From the NCBI RefSeq assembly GCF_003441595.1, contig NZ_CP031848.1, forward strand, positions 248,001 through 312,000: a stretch of 64,000 nucleotides of DNA, written 5' to 3'. The position numbers and the translations under genes were made by a program. The notes beneath the pieces were generated by a model. The model made no database searches. It had not been told where the DNA came from and worked only from the letters and a program-made list of their open reading frames with translations. Below, in pieces: positions 53,565 to 62,923 of this stretch. The first letter of the stretch is position 1, and each line of letters opens with the position of its first letter. The DNA comes from Marinobacter sp. Arc7-DN-1 (lineage in GTDB: Bacteria; Pseudomonadota; Gammaproteobacteria; Pseudomonadales; Oleiphilaceae).

Positions 53565-53816
53565 ATGATCCAGGAATTCCTGCAAAGCACCTTGCCTTTA
53601 GACTCTTCCGTTACCCTCAAACGTTCTGAGATTGATCCTGATAGTGAACTTGCAGCTGTCCGCAGCGAGGCCTTTGAAATCGTTTCTGATGCCGGCGAAA
53701 CCGTAGGCTTCGTGAAAGCCTGGGAAGAGGATCCAAGCTTCCGAGGCTACGTTCATTTTGATTCGGATGGCAACGTGGTCGACTGGAAGGTTTTCAGCCG
53801 CCGGGCTCAGGGCTGA
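53565..53816 (+). CDS. Hypothetical 83-residue protein
   Basis: Complete short gene starting MIQEFLQSTLPLDSSVTLKR, with AAAGGAGAG nine bases before the ATG. It is an acidic, probably beta-rich soluble protein (SDAGETVGFVKAWEEDPSFRGYVHFDSDGNVVDWK). I do not recognise a family. Its 3' end is 3 nt from the end of the convergent peptidoglycan-binding-type gene. Codon use and the good ribosome-binding site support a real gene. Confidence 0.65.
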   Translation: MIQEFLQSTLPLDSSVTLKRSEIDPDSELAAVRSEAFEIVSDAGETVGFVKAWEEDPSFRGYVHFDSDGNVVDWKVFSRRAQG

Positions 53817-53819
53817 CGG

Positions 53820-54761
53820 TTACACCAGCCAGCCAAAGAAGAAATCAAACAACGCACTGAAGAATCCGCCACCGGTACTACGCCGGGGTTCGTTCTCAGG
53901 CTGATTCGTTGCAGCAGGGTTGCCAGTGCCGGCGGTTTGTTCTGTGACTGTAACTTCGGTTTCAGGCTCAAGGGGGGCGGTACTTGTTGGCTCTGCTGGC
54001 AGCTGTGCTAATGGACCGTCTGCCTCAACGGCCACTACTGCAACAGCGGTAACAGGTTTTTGATTTGCCGATGGTACGGAGTCAACGATTTCGGTCTCGG
54101 ATTCCGGGGCTGGCGCAGTTTCACTGGACGACTCGGATACGACCCCCAAAACGGCCGGGGAGGACGAGGATGGAGCTTCAGAAGGAGTTGAGGTTCCGTT
54201 TTTAACTAATTGACTATAAATGGTTTTGTTATCAGAATCATCAATAGCTTCTGGTGGCTTGCTTGCAGATGCCTCAGCGCTTGCAGGAGGTTCTTCAGTT
54301 CCCGTTTCCCGGGGGGCCTCGATCAACGGTGCAGATGGCTCGGGCTTTGGCTCCGTTCGCGGCACCATTTTCGCCACAGCTTGAGGCCGTAACCGCAGGT
54401 TCAGTTCCGGTAAACCCAGTGCAGCCACAGCGTCTTCACGGCTGGCGACAGCATTGCTGCTGACTGTTGCCTTGGCGGTGGTATTTACACCCAGCGCCTT
54501 CAGGGTTTGCGAATCCAGGTCACCGCTGGTGGGAAGGCCGCTTTTGTCCTGATAGTTCCGGACAGCGGCCCGCAACTTGTTGTCATACCAGCCGTCCGCA
54601 CGCCCGATGTCATAGCCGGCGCCGTAAAGGGCATTTTCCGCTGAAAAAATAACATTTACCGGACTTGCCCCGTGGGCAGCACTGAAGCCCATGGCCGCGG
54701 TGAACAGGACGGCGGCCTGAGTGCGAAAGCCAGGAACCTGGCAATGGCGTGAGCGTTTCAT
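53820..54761 (-). CDS. Secreted protein with peptidoglycan-binding-type domain
   Basis: 313-residue exported protein. The signal peptide ends about residue 31-33 (FTAAMGFSAAHGA). A PG_binding_1-like module follows (residues ~38-90: ALYGAGYDIGRADGWYDNKLRAAVRNYQD, then LDSQTLKALGV). The rest is a long proline-, serine- and glutamate-rich disordered linker ending in a hydrophobic, glycine-led tail (GGGFFSALFDFFFGWLV), possibly a membrane anchor. I chose the ATG at 54761 with AGAGGGA upstream. It probably sits in the periplasm bound to cell wall. It lies upstream of nothing obviously related; the chemoreceptor gene runs toward it. Confidence 0.75.
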   Translation of the reverse strand: MKRSRHCQVPGFRTQAAVLFTAAMGFSAAHGASPVNVIFSAENALYGAGYDIGRADGWYDNKLRAAVRNYQDKSGLPTSGDLDSQTLKALGVNTTAKATVSSNAVASREDAVAALGLPELNLRLRPQAVAKMVPRTEPKPEPSAPLIEAPRETGTEEPPASAEASASKPPEAIDDSDNKTIYSQLVKNGTSTPSEAPSSSSPAVLGVVSESSSETAPAPESETEIVDSVPSANQKPVTAVAVVAVEADGPLAQLPAEPTSTAPLEPETEVTVTEQTAGTGNPAATNQPENEPRRSTGGGFFSALFDFFFGWLV

Positions 54762-54870
54762 GGCGAAATCCCTCTGGGCTGTTCCGTATACGTTTACATT
54801 TCGTAACGTGAGCCCTGAAAGTATCAGCAATAACCGGGACCGCCTATGACGCAGTTAACAACCGGAATAA

Positions 54871-56871
54871 TTAGCTGACGTGAAACCGGCGAACGAGGCT
54901 GTCCATTTCTTCGGCCATACCTGCAAGCGCCTTGCTGGAATCGTTTACGTGAGAAATGTCTCCAGTCAGTTCGTCGATGGCACCACTGCTGGCCTCGACA
55001 TTCTGAGTCATTTCCGCGGCGGTCGCCCGTTGTTGTTCGGTGGCACTCGCAATCTGTGTGGTCATGTCCACAATCCGGTTCACTGCGGCCAGAATGTCCG
55101 AAAGCGCCGTGCCGGACCTGCCGGCCTCTTCGCTGGCCTCTCCGGCCATCTGTCTGGCCTTGCTCATATCAACCACGGCCCCCGCGGCGCCACTCTGGAG
55201 ATTGGAAACAATCCGCTCAATATCGACCGTTGAATCCTGAACCCGCTTGGCGAGCCCCCGGACTTCATCAGCAACCACAGCAAATCCCCGGCCGGCTTCT
55301 CCCGCCCGGGCTGCTTCAATGGCCGCGTTCAGGGCCAGGAGGTTGGTTTGCCCGGCGATGCTCTGTATCACTTCGAGGACACCACCGATTTCACCAGATT
55401 CCTGTTCCAGGCGTTGAATACGTTTGGAACCCTCCTGGACCTGTTCCGCAAGCCGGGTTACCGACTGGATTGCATTGGTCACGGTTGCCTGCCCCGAATC
55501 GGCCAGCCGCGCGGCCTGCCGAGCGGATTCGTCCGTGTCGTTGGTATTTGAAGCGATCTCATCGGATGTGGAAACCATTTCCTGCATCGCCGCTGATACC
55601 TGGGTAATCTGGTCTCTCTGCTGCCCGGAGTTTTTTGTCGTCCTCTCTGTAATGCCGGACAGGGACTCGGATTCGCTGGTCAACCCCCGGGATGCCGTGG
55701 CAATCCTTGAGATGATGTCCTCGAGGGTTTCGAGAAACGAATTGACGGCTGATATGAAGTCCCCGATTTCATCCGGGCGCCCTTTGGTGAGCCGGGTTGA
55801 GACATTGCCGCGATTGTTGCCAATGTCTTCCAGGTATCCGAGGATTTCCGCGCGAGCGCGTTTCACGCTAGTGGCCATCATCCGGCTAAAGAGGAAGGCG
55901 ACCACCAGTCCCAGCACTACAGAGGTTGCGAAGGCGGCCATAGTCAGGCGCAGAGCAGTGTCGGTTTCTGATTCCGCCTCATCGGCCACGGCTTCCAGCG
56001 CAACAAAAACCTTTTGTTCGAGCTCCCTCGCCAGTTGCGTAATTTCCGGGCCCAGAACATCGAGTTGTTCTGTTTTGGTTCGGTTCATGGCGCTTTGATG
56101 AAGCAAAAGATTGTTCACTGAGGCTTGATATTTCTCCAGCGCCTCAATGGCCGTATCGAGGTATTGGCGTATGAAATCGGGCACGGCATCCATATCGAGA
56201 AAGGAAAGGGCGTCCGATACATCCTCCATGGCATAACCCAGTGCTTTCTCGGAGGTTTCAGTGCCATCCGAAAAATATCGCTGGGTTGCCATTCGCATCA
56301 GGAGCGTGTCGTGGATCAGCTGCTCAAGCGTGACCCGGAGTGGGCTGTCCGGTTCCCGGTTGGTGATGCCGTCAATAGCCCTGCGCAATGCTTTGGAAGC
56401 GGCAGGGCCATACTGGTCCAGTTCTTCGGCAACAATTCGCTGAACTTGCTGTTTGGCGGGGACCAACTCCTCTTCGAAGATACCAACGTACCGGGAGGTG
56501 GCCTGCTCGATTTCCCTGACCAGCCGGATACGTTCCGGGGCCCGGATGTTTGCCTGAGCATCTGCCAGATCGTTGAAAAATCCAGACTCGAGCTGCTCAA
56601 GACGGGACAGGACTTCCTCGTTACCCGTGGCGTAATAGTCGAAAACCCAAAGTCTCAACCGGTAAAGGTTGATGAGAACATCCGTTGCAATCGCCGTCTC
56701 GGGGGCAAGGTCCCTGGCGACAGTGCCCATTCGATCATCCAGGCTCCGGAATTCGCGAACACTGTAAAAAGTGACGAGCGCGAACAGCAGCAAGATAAAC
56801 ACCGGTGCAATCAGCAGTTTGCCGCGCACGCCGAGGCGACGCTCAATAGATTCAACAATGGTGGCAGTCAC
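54871..56871 (-). CDS. Methyl-accepting chemotaxis protein
   Basis: 666-residue chemoreceptor. Transmembrane segments near residues 18-40 and 307-330 enclose a long, all-helical periplasmic domain of about 265 residues (HBM-like four-helix bundle, longer than the usual 4HB). HAMP follows, then the cytoplasmic signalling hairpin [20 protein letters not shown] with [17 protein letters not shown]. No C-terminal CheR-binding pentapeptide is present. The PBP gene is upstream on the same strand (76 bp gap), which suggests ligand sensing through the binding protein. Confidence 0.92.
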   Translation of the reverse strand: MTATIVESIERRLGVRGKLLIAPVFILLLFALVTFYSVREFRSLDDRMGTVARDLAPETAIATDVLINLYRLRLWVFDYYATGNEEVLSRLEQLESGFFNDLADAQANIRAPERIRLVREIEQATSRYVGIFEEELVPAKQQVQRIVAEELDQYGPAASKALRRAIDGITNREPDSPLRVTLEQLIHDTLLMRMATQRYFSDGTETSEKALGYAMEDVSDALSFLDMDAVPDFIRQYLDTAIEALEKYQASVNNLLLHQSAMNRTKTEQLDVLGPEITQLARELEQKVFVALEAVADEAESETDTALRLTMAAFATSVVLGLVVAFLFSRMMATSVKRARAEILGYLEDIGNNRGNVSTRLTKGRPDEIGDFISAVNSFLETLEDIISRIATASRGLTSESESLSGITERTTKNSGQQRDQITQVSAAMQEMVSTSDEIASNTNDTDESARQAARLADSGQATVTNAIQSVTRLAEQVQEGSKRIQRLEQESGEIGGVLEVIQSIAGQTNLLALNAAIEAARAGEAGRGFAVVADEVRGLAKRVQDSTVDIERIVSNLQSGAAGAVVDMSKARQMAGEASEEAGRSGTALSDILAAVNRIVDMTTQIASATEQQRATAAEMTQNVEASSGAIDELTGDISHVNDSSKALAGMAEEMDSLVRRFHVS

Positions 56872-56947
56872 TGTACAACCTCTTCCAAAGTGCTAGATAT
56901 CTCAGTTAACGACCGAACGGGAATTGTCTGGAGTGAATCGTGACGAT

Positions 56948-57913
56948 TTAGTCAACAAAGTTCGCCTGGCTGGCGATCAGTGGCGACAAATCCAGGTTCC
57001 AGTGTTTCAGTCCACTTTCGCTGTACACGTAGTGGCCACTCAGGGATTTCAGCTGGGGTATGCGATTGGGTTTAACCCCGTTCAGTATCAGGGAGGCGAG
57101 GCGAGCTGCGGTCAGGCCTTCCTGATGGGCTGAAATGGTGAATCCCCCGATGCTTTGTTCCTTGCCGATGAAAATATCCCAGAATGAAAAGATCGGAATT
57201 CGGGTGCGGGTAAATGCCTCAGTCATGAGCTCTTTTGGGGTGATGTAGTTATCGGCTTCATCGCGAATGGTGTGGTGCGTGCCGACCACAATAGCGTCGT
57301 AGGTTTCGTGTGCATTGAAAACGCTTTGCAACCAGGTGTCCTTGTCATTGGTAAGCACAATGTCCAGTTGCGAGCCGTAAAGGGTGGCTTGTCTTTTGTC
57401 ACCGAAGTATTCGTTTACGGCATTGCGCATGGTTGGTGAATCATCCATCAACACAAGGAAACGATCCTTCTGGCTGAGTACTTTTCTCAGATGGCGGATG
57501 CTTTCCGCGAAGAAGGGCCGCTCTAGTATGCCGGTGACCAGAGGGTGCTCAAGAGCAGGGTGCTGCACGGGCCCTCCGTTCACACCTAGGAAGACAACGG
57601 GAATATTCTTTTCAACCAGATGCGCGGCCATTAACGAAAAGGCGTTGTCATCACCAAGAATAGCGACGTCCGGATTGATTTTCGCGATGGCTTGCTGCGT
57701 GATTTCAACTTTTTGGGGCCATTCGGCCTTGGGCAGACGCTTCGTGTCCAGCTCGAGAATATGAATTTTATGGTTGTCGCCAAGTACTGACTGAACAGCG
57801 GCGATGTAATCCGCGTCCCATTTGTACTGGATGTGATAGCTTTGGATGATAACGACGGTTTTACTGAAACACAGGGGGCTTACCAGCAGAAGAGCCAAGA
57901 GGAGAAAACGCAT
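56948..57913 (-). CDS. Periplasmic ABC-type binding protein (PF04392-like)
   Basis: 321-residue secreted protein. Signal peptide MRFLLLALLLVSPLCFS (residues 1-17), then a type I periplasmic binding fold with VVIIQSYHIQYKWDADYIAAV, INPDVAILGDDNAFSLM, IPVVFLGVNGG and FSFWDIFIGKEQSIGGFTIS. It has no transporter genes around it. It is on the same strand as and 76 bp upstream of a chemoreceptor gene, so it probably acts as a sensor component rather than a transport component. Similar proteins are annotated as ABC substrate-binding or sugar-binding; the ligand is unknown. Confidence 0.75.
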   Translation of the reverse strand: MRFLLLALLLVSPLCFSKTVVIIQSYHIQYKWDADYIAAVQSVLGDNHKIHILELDTKRLPKAEWPQKVEITQQAIAKINPDVAILGDDNAFSLMAAHLVEKNIPVVFLGVNGGPVQHPALEHPLVTGILERPFFAESIRHLRKVLSQKDRFLVLMDDSPTMRNAVNEYFGDKRQATLYGSQLDIVLTNDKDTWLQSVFNAHETYDAIVVGTHHTIRDEADNYITPKELMTEAFTRTRIPIFSFWDIFIGKEQSIGGFTISAHQEGLTAARLASLILNGVKPNRIPQLKSLSGHYVYSESGLKHWNLDLSPLIASQANFVD

Positions 57914-58002
57914 AGTTGTTCCCTATTATTATCCGAGCGAAGTTGAAAAACAGCATTTTTAACGAGTTGTTCTTCAGGCAGTTTTTATAGTTATTGCTGG
58001 CA

Positions 58003-58033
58003 CTTATACAGAAATATACAGAAACCGTGCCAA
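58003..58033 (-). promoter_or_regulatory. Candidate promoter of binding-protein/chemoreceptor operon
   Basis: Read on the minus strand: TTGGCA (58033-58028) and TATAAG (58008-58003) with a 19-bp spacer. TGTATA at 17 bp is the alternative -10. They are the best sigma-70-like match in the AT-rich gap upstream of the gene starting at 57913, about 90 bp away. The match is modest. Confidence 0.3.
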
Positions 58034-58103
58034 TCGCGTAATACTTTGGTTTATAAAGCTTTGTTATCTTTATTGGATCGTTTTTCCAGGTATTTCGCAT
58101 CAA

Positions 58104-58175
58104 ATGTCCGGACATCGGGACAGCTCAAGCGCGAAACCCTTAGAGACTGTCGGATTTTTCGGACAGTTCTGTCCG
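58104..58175. promoter_or_regulatory. Cluster of inverted repeats upstream of mqo
   Basis: The 394-bp gap 57914-58307 contains two perfect dyads: ATGTCCGGACAT at 58104-58115 and CGGACAG-TT-CTGTCCG at 58160-58175. Between them lie GGGACAG and ACTGTCGG half-sites, so the same GGACAG/CTGTCC motif occurs several times within 75 bp. This suggests a multi-site regulatory region for mqo or the divergent binding-protein operon; it may also fold as RNA. The regulator is unknown. Nothing else is evident in the gap. Confidence 0.45.
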
Positions 58176-58307
58176 GTTTCGCAGACACGGGGCGTTTTGA
58201 TACTGGCTGAGCAAGCCTCTTTCTATCCATAAACCACCCATGGTACTTTCGAGCCAGAAGACTTTGTTGACTACTGTCAGAAAAATTCAGACCGGTGAGC
58301 AGACTTT

Positions 58308-59771
58308 ATGAACGTAATCGTCATAGGCGCAGGGATTATGGGTACCACGTTCGCCATCCTGGCGAAAGAGCTGGCACCCGAGCTGGATATCACCATTCTG
58401 GAAAGACTGGATGGCGCCGGGGCGGGGAACTCATGGGTATTCAACAACGCCGGTACGGGGCATGAAGCAAACTGCGAGCTTAACTATACTCCGGTGGATG
58501 CAGAGGTCATTTCGGTTGAAAAAGCCTTGAAGATCCACGCCCAGTTCAATGTTGCCAAGCAGTTCTGGGCTTATCTGATCGAGAAGGGTGCCATCAAGGA
58601 CCCTACGTCTTTTATCAACCAGACCAAACACTGCACCATTGTTTCCGAATCTGCGATTGAAGAACTGCGGTTGCGGTTCAAGGAAATGTCCGCTCATCAT
58701 TTTTTTGAGCACATGCGTTACTCAGAGGATTTCGATGAAATAAAGAGCTGGATTCCTTACGCCATGGAGGGACGGCCCCGCCATGAAAAAATGGCGGCTA
58801 CCGTTATTGAAACGGGGACGGATGTTAATTTTGGCGCCCTGACGGAGCAAATGGCCGAGTATGCCGTCAAAGATCTGGGCGTGAAAATCCAATACGGCAC
58901 CCATGTAAAGCGTGTACATCGTAGTCCGTCCGGAACCTGGCTTGTCGAAACGAAAAGCAGGGGAGTTGCAAGCCGGTACAAGTCGGATGTGCTGTTTGTG
59001 GGCGCCGGCGGCGGTGCCTTTCCGATCCTGAAAAAGAGCCACTTGCCTTTTGCAAAACGGTTTACCGGCTTCCCGGTGGGTGGCCGCTTCCTGCAGGCCC
59101 CGATCAGCGCCGAGCAGGCCGATCATTACCGGGCTAAAACCTATGGTAAGGCGAAGGTTGGCGCACCGCCCATGTCCGTGCCGCATCTGGATTTGCGGGT
59201 GGCGGAGGGTCAGTACTACTTGTTGTTTGGTCCTTTCGCGTCATTCAAACCGGTTCTTGAGAAAGGTCGTGGACTTCTGGATTACCTTGGTTCGATGCGT
59301 CTGCATGACATCCCCGGCTTGCTGAATGTCGTCCTGGAGCATTTCCCACTGGTTAAATATCTGGTTTCAGAGACGTTCAAGGGCGAAAAAAGCATGTTTA
59401 AAGAACTGGACAACTTTGCCCCGGGATTGAGTAAAAAGTTTAACTGGAAACCGGTTGAAGCAGGCCAGCGAGTGCAAATCATCAAGGATGGGGATCTGCA
59501 AATGGGCACGGAAATCCTCGTGTCCAGGGACAAAACCTACGGGACGTTACTGGGGGCATCGCCCGGGGCGTCGGTTTCGCCCGAGGTTATGTTGCGCTGT
59601 CTGGAACAATTGTTGCCGTCCATCTTTGCCAAAGAGCAAGCCAGGATAAAGAAGAAAGAGATTTTTCCCGAGGATGATCTTGACGCATTGATCAATAATC
59701 CCGATCGTTACCGGGAGATTCGGGATGCGGTCAACAGGCAGTTGGGAATAACCCAGTCCAGGGCACAATGA
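58308..59771 (+). CDS. mqo: Malate:quinone oxidoreductase
   Basis: 487-residue FAD enzyme that oxidises malate to oxaloacetate and reduces quinone in the inner membrane. The N-terminal motif VIGAGIMGTTFAILAKEL, then NNAGTGHEANCELNYTP (typical of Mqo, about residues 46-62), and the C-terminal LLGASPGASVSPEVML are conserved. It stands alone, preceded by a long regulatory gap and followed by a convergent kinase gene. The somewhat short length fits the Mqo family. Confidence 0.9.
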   Translation: MNVIVIGAGIMGTTFAILAKELAPELDITILERLDGAGAGNSWVFNNAGTGHEANCELNYTPVDAEVISVEKALKIHAQFNVAKQFWAYLIEKGAIKDPTSFINQTKHCTIVSESAIEELRLRFKEMSAHHFFEHMRYSEDFDEIKSWIPYAMEGRPRHEKMAATVIETGTDVNFGALTEQMAEYAVKDLGVKIQYGTHVKRVHRSPSGTWLVETKSRGVASRYKSDVLFVGAGGGAFPILKKSHLPFAKRFTGFPVGGRFLQAPISAEQADHYRAKTYGKAKVGAPPMSVPHLDLRVAEGQYYLLFGPFASFKPVLEKGRGLLDYLGSMRLHDIPGLLNVVLEHFPLVKYLVSETFKGEKSMFKELDNFAPGLSKKFNWKPVEAGQRVQIIKDGDLQMGTEILVSRDKTYGTLLGASPGASVSPEVMLRCLEQLLPSIFAKEQARIKKKEIFPEDDLDALINNPDRYREIRDAVNRQLGITQSRAQ

Positions 59772-59800
59772 GATCGGCCCACGCTGCCAATACTGCGGAC

Positions 59801-61129
59801 TTACCGGGCGCCTGCCACATTAAGCTCCGCTTCAAAACCGTCCTGGCGTCCTGTTGCCGGCGAACGCAAATGCAATGTCAGGCCCGCACCCGTGGCAATA
59901 GCATCCGCAATGGCCAGGCCCAGGCCGGAACCGGCCGCATCCGTTTTTGAGCGTGCAAACCGGTTCCGTAACAGGGCGAGCTGTTCCGGTGGCACGATGT
60001 TACCGCCATTACATACTCTCAGCGTGCCATCGTTTACCATGCTGACCTCCACAGGCTGTTTATGGGAGCCATGCCTGAGGGCATTCTCAATCAGGTTGCG
60101 CACCAGGATGGCAAAGGCATCGGGATCAAGGAAGGAGTTCACTTCACTCTCGGGCAGGTTCAGGATGATTCGACCCGGTACCTGACCTTCAAAATCAGCA
60201 ACGATCATCGCCAGTATTGGCACAAGGTTGTGCCGACTTTGCGATATTGCGCCCCCTCCTTCGGCTTTCGCCAGCTCGAGCAGTTTTCCGGACAGCATCG
60301 ACAGGCTGCGCAGAGCTTCCTCAATCTCGGCAACATTATTCTTAAGTTGATCACTCTGTACCTGGGTTTTCAGTCGCTGCACTTTGGCGAGTGCAGTTGC
60401 CAGTGGTGTCCGCAATTCATGGGCGCTGTTGGCCGTAAAACTCCGTTCTGCCTCAAGAGCGCGGTGCAATCGTTCCAGCAACCGGTTGACGGCAACGGCG
60501 ATCGGCTCAAATTCTTTTGGTAACCGATCGCCCGCAACGGGGGACAGATCTCCAGCGCCCCGGGATTCTATCGATTGCTGGAATTCGACCACCTTGCGCA
60601 GGGAAAGCCGGACCATCCACCAGACACCCAGAAGGCTGACCGGAATCAGGAAAATCAGAGGCATCAGCAATGCCAGACCCGCCTCCAACGCAGCTTCGCG
60701 CCGGTGAGCCAGGGGTTCCGCCACCTCAATGTAGATGGTGTCACTGACGGCAGATGCTCCGTAGATCCGGTGTGTCGACGTGTTTGAAAACCCTTCCCCG
60801 GGTAATGTGCCAAAAACCCGGGGGTCGGCATCGTGGGACTGGAGCAGGAGGTTGCCTTGGTCGTCCCGGACCAGGTAAGTGAGGTATTCGTCATGGTCTT
60901 TCATGGCGGGGGCCCGTTGATTTCCGGTGCCAGTTTCCCGGTTCAGGATATCGGTAACGGCCAGCGGCAGAATGCGTTGGGCCGTTTCTTCCAGAGCACT
61001 GTCGAAAACCTCGTTCATTTCGTGCTGTGCCACGAGTCCGGAAGCTGTAACGCCTAACAGCCAGAGAAGGATGACGCCGAGTGTGAGGCCGATGCCGAGG
61101 TTTTTCTGTAAGCTGGTTCTATTGGTCAT
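59801..61129 (-). CDS. QseC-like sensor histidine kinase
   Basis: 442-residue membrane kinase. Transmembrane segments near residues 12-32 and 152-174 enclose a periplasmic sensor loop of about 120 residues. HAMP, HisKA (SFTANSAHELRTPLATAL), ATPase N-box NLIENALRHGS and G-box GSGLGLAIADAIA follow. The order response regulator first, then kinase with an 11-nt overlap, is typical of QseBC/TctDE systems. The signal is unknown; the divergent PepSY-type genes suggest envelope redox or metal control. Confidence 0.9.
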   Translation of the reverse strand: MTNRTSLQKNLGIGLTLGVILLWLLGVTASGLVAQHEMNEVFDSALEETAQRILPLAVTDILNRETGTGNQRAPAMKDHDEYLTYLVRDDQGNLLLQSHDADPRVFGTLPGEGFSNTSTHRIYGASAVSDTIYIEVAEPLAHRREAALEAGLALLMPLIFLIPVSLLGVWWMVRLSLRKVVEFQQSIESRGAGDLSPVAGDRLPKEFEPIAVAVNRLLERLHRALEAERSFTANSAHELRTPLATALAKVQRLKTQVQSDQLKNNVAEIEEALRSLSMLSGKLLELAKAEGGGAISQSRHNLVPILAMIVADFEGQVPGRIILNLPESEVNSFLDPDAFAILVRNLIENALRHGSHKQPVEVSMVNDGTLRVCNGGNIVPPEQLALLRNRFARSKTDAAGSGLGLAIADAIATGAGLTLHLRSPATGRQDGFEAELNVAGAR

Positions 61130-61784
61130 GTGTTTCCAGGCGATAGCCCATGCCCCGGACCGTTATGATGGCGTCCCGCCCCAGTTTTTTACGCAAACGG
61201 CTGACATAAACCTCGATGGTGTTACTTTCGATTTCTGCCCCGAAGGCGTAAAGGCGATCCTCCAACTGCGACCGTGATAATAACATTCCAGGTCGCTGGA
61301 TGAAGCCCTCGAACAGTGCCCACTCTCGAGCGGTAAGCTCCACCGGTTTGCCGTCGCGACTGATGCGATGATCACCAAGATCCACCTCCAGATGACCCAC
61401 GCGTATCCGTGGACTCGGGTTGCCCCGGTAACGACGGGCTACCGCTGCCACACGGGCCGACAGCTCGGAAAGATCAAAGGGCTTTACCAGATAGTCGTCG
61501 GCGCCGGCGTTCAGTCCTTCAATCCGGTCTGACACCTGATCCCGGGCAGTAAGGATGATTACGGGAGTCGTGTTTCCGGTTGCCCTTAGTTTCCTCAGGA
61601 AACCGAAGCCATGGCCGTCCGGAAGCATCAGGTCGAGCAGAATCAGGTCGTAAGCCGTGGTCTGAACACTGGCTTCGGCAAAGGCCAGGGTTTGCACCCA
61701 GTCTACCGCGTGGCCGTCATCCGCGATCTGATCCCGCACTGCCTCGCCAAGCCCTGCAGTATCCTCAACCAACAGTACCCGCAT
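61119..61784 (-). CDS. QseB-like OmpR-family response regulator
   Basis: 221-residue regulator. The receiver has D51 in LILLDLMLPDGHGFG with the acidic pocket VLLVEDT at residues 4-10 and VKPFDLSEL; the C-terminal winged helix has LTAREWALFEGFIQRPGML and EVYVSRLRKKLG with RGMGYRLE. It probably controls the divergent PepSY/DUF2271 genes and itself. The 186-bp gap to 61971 must carry the promoters; I see no exact known box there. Confidence 0.92.
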   Translation of the reverse strand: MRVLLVEDTAGLGEAVRDQIADDGHAVDWVQTLAFAEASVQTTAYDLILLDLMLPDGHGFGFLRKLRATGNTTPVIILTARDQVSDRIEGLNAGADDYLVKPFDLSELSARVAAVARRYRGNPSPRIRVGHLEVDLGDHRISRDGKPVELTAREWALFEGFIQRPGMLLSRSQLEDRLYAFGAEIESNTIEVYVSRLRKKLGRDAIITVRGMGYRLETHDQ

Positions 61785-61970
61785 AGTTCACCTCTGATCC
61801 AGTTCTGGGAGAAAGATACTACAGCCGGGACCTGACAGCAGCCTGAATGGCGCGGACAGTTTGCGTTCGTGACTTTAACACGGTGGAAGATGTCCATGAT
61901 TGGCCGCGTTCAGGCCATTGTCAGGAAAACCTCATAGGGTATTCATTGTGGATTCAACAGGAGACATCCC

Positions 61971-62372
61971 ATGAAGACCAAACCCGTGATTATATCCCTC
62001 GCTCTACTATTTCTGAGTACGCCTCTGCTGGCTGACGATGACTGTGATGACCCGGTGGCCAATTGGCAGCCCCGGGAAAACCTGCGCCAGAAACTGGAAG
62101 CCGAGGGCTGGACGGTATACCGCATCAAGGTGGATGACGGCTGTTATGAGGTAAAGGGCCGTGACCCGGAGGGTAACCGGGCGGAGGCCTCTTTCGGACC
62201 CGCCTCCCTGATATTGATGGACATGGAGCGAGAGGAAGAGGACGACGATGACGATGATGACAGCGATGGAGATTACCGGACAAAGGCACGTGACGGCGGC
62301 CAGGGCACTGGCGAGACGCCGGTTCCGCGAAATGGCATCGTCAAGGGTCGCCCGAGTGTGACGGTCGAATAA
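61971..62372 (+). CDS. Small exported PepSY-domain protein
   Basis: 133-residue secreted protein. The signal peptide ends near residue 21 (LALLFLSTPLLA/DDD). The PepSY-like core is WQPRENLRQKLEAEGWTVYRIKVDDGCYEVKGRDPEGNRAEA. A run of aspartates (about residues 85-97, EEEDDDDDDDSDGD) follows, possibly a metal- or cation-binding tail. GGAGA precedes the ATG. It begins a plus-strand group divergent from the two-component genes. PepSY proteins often act as inhibitors or sensors in the periplasm. Confidence 0.85.
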   Translation: MKTKPVIISLALLFLSTPLLADDDCDDPVANWQPRENLRQKLEAEGWTVYRIKVDDGCYEVKGRDPEGNRAEASFGPASLILMDMEREEEDDDDDDDSDGDYRTKARDGGQGTGETPVPRNGIVKGRPSVTVE

Positions 62373-62430
62373 TCCGCCAATCCTGTCCGTTCTTGTTTAA
62401 CGCGTTGTACGTTTCTATCGGAGAGACTGT

Positions 62431-62901
62431 ATGAAAAAGATCTTTTTTGCTCTGGCCCTGGCTATAGCCATTGCTTTACCCGCTCTTGCACAGGCTCGTG
62501 AAGTGACCTTTACGACCGAGTTACTCGACTACGGTGGCGATGGCGCCTACCTGGCGCTTTACCTTACGGATGCTTCCGGCAAATATCAGGGGACTCTCTG
62601 GGTTGCGGGGAAAAAATCCAAATACTACAAGCACCTGAGTGGCTGGGCCCGTGGCAGCGGGTTGAATCCGGCTGAGTACGATGGCCTGACCGGAGCCAGT
62701 ATAACCAGCGGGCGCACCCTGAAAATCACCCTGAACCTGGACGATGCGCTGATCGACAAGGGCTATGAGATCCGTATCGACACCGCCGTTGAAGATATGC
62801 GGGACAACCGGGCGGATGTCGCCGTACCACTGACCACTGAAGGTTCCGGCAAGCCGGTCACCGGGCGTGGTTATGTTCGCTCATTCCGCTACGATTTTTA
62901 A
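62431..62901 (+). CDS. DUF2271 periplasmic protein
   Basis: 156-residue exported protein with signal peptide MKKIFFALALAIAIALPALAQA. The mature part (VTFTTELLDYGGDGAYLALYLTDASGKYQGTLWVAG, then SGWARGSGLNPAEYDGLTGAS and LKITLNLDD) is the DUF2271 pattern, usually found next to PepSY-transmembrane flavodoxin reductases and FAD:protein FMN transferase-type genes. CGGAGAG precedes the ATG. It is separated by 22 nt from the flavodoxin-reductase gene, so they form an operon. Confidence 0.87.
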   Translation: MKKIFFALALAIAIALPALAQAREVTFTTELLDYGGDGAYLALYLTDASGKYQGTLWVAGKKSKYYKHLSGWARGSGLNPAEYDGLTGASITSGRTLKITLNLDDALIDKGYEIRIDTAVEDMRDNRADVAVPLTTEGSGKPVTGRGYVRSFRYDF

Positions 62902-62923
62902 CGGACTGACAGGAGCCAAGGCT

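Noticed and set aside
57861..58115. 84-residue minus-strand open frame in the AT-rich gap
   Set aside because: No ribosome-binding site or recognisable motif; composition is that of AT-rich intergenic DNA and it overlaps the binding-protein gene start.
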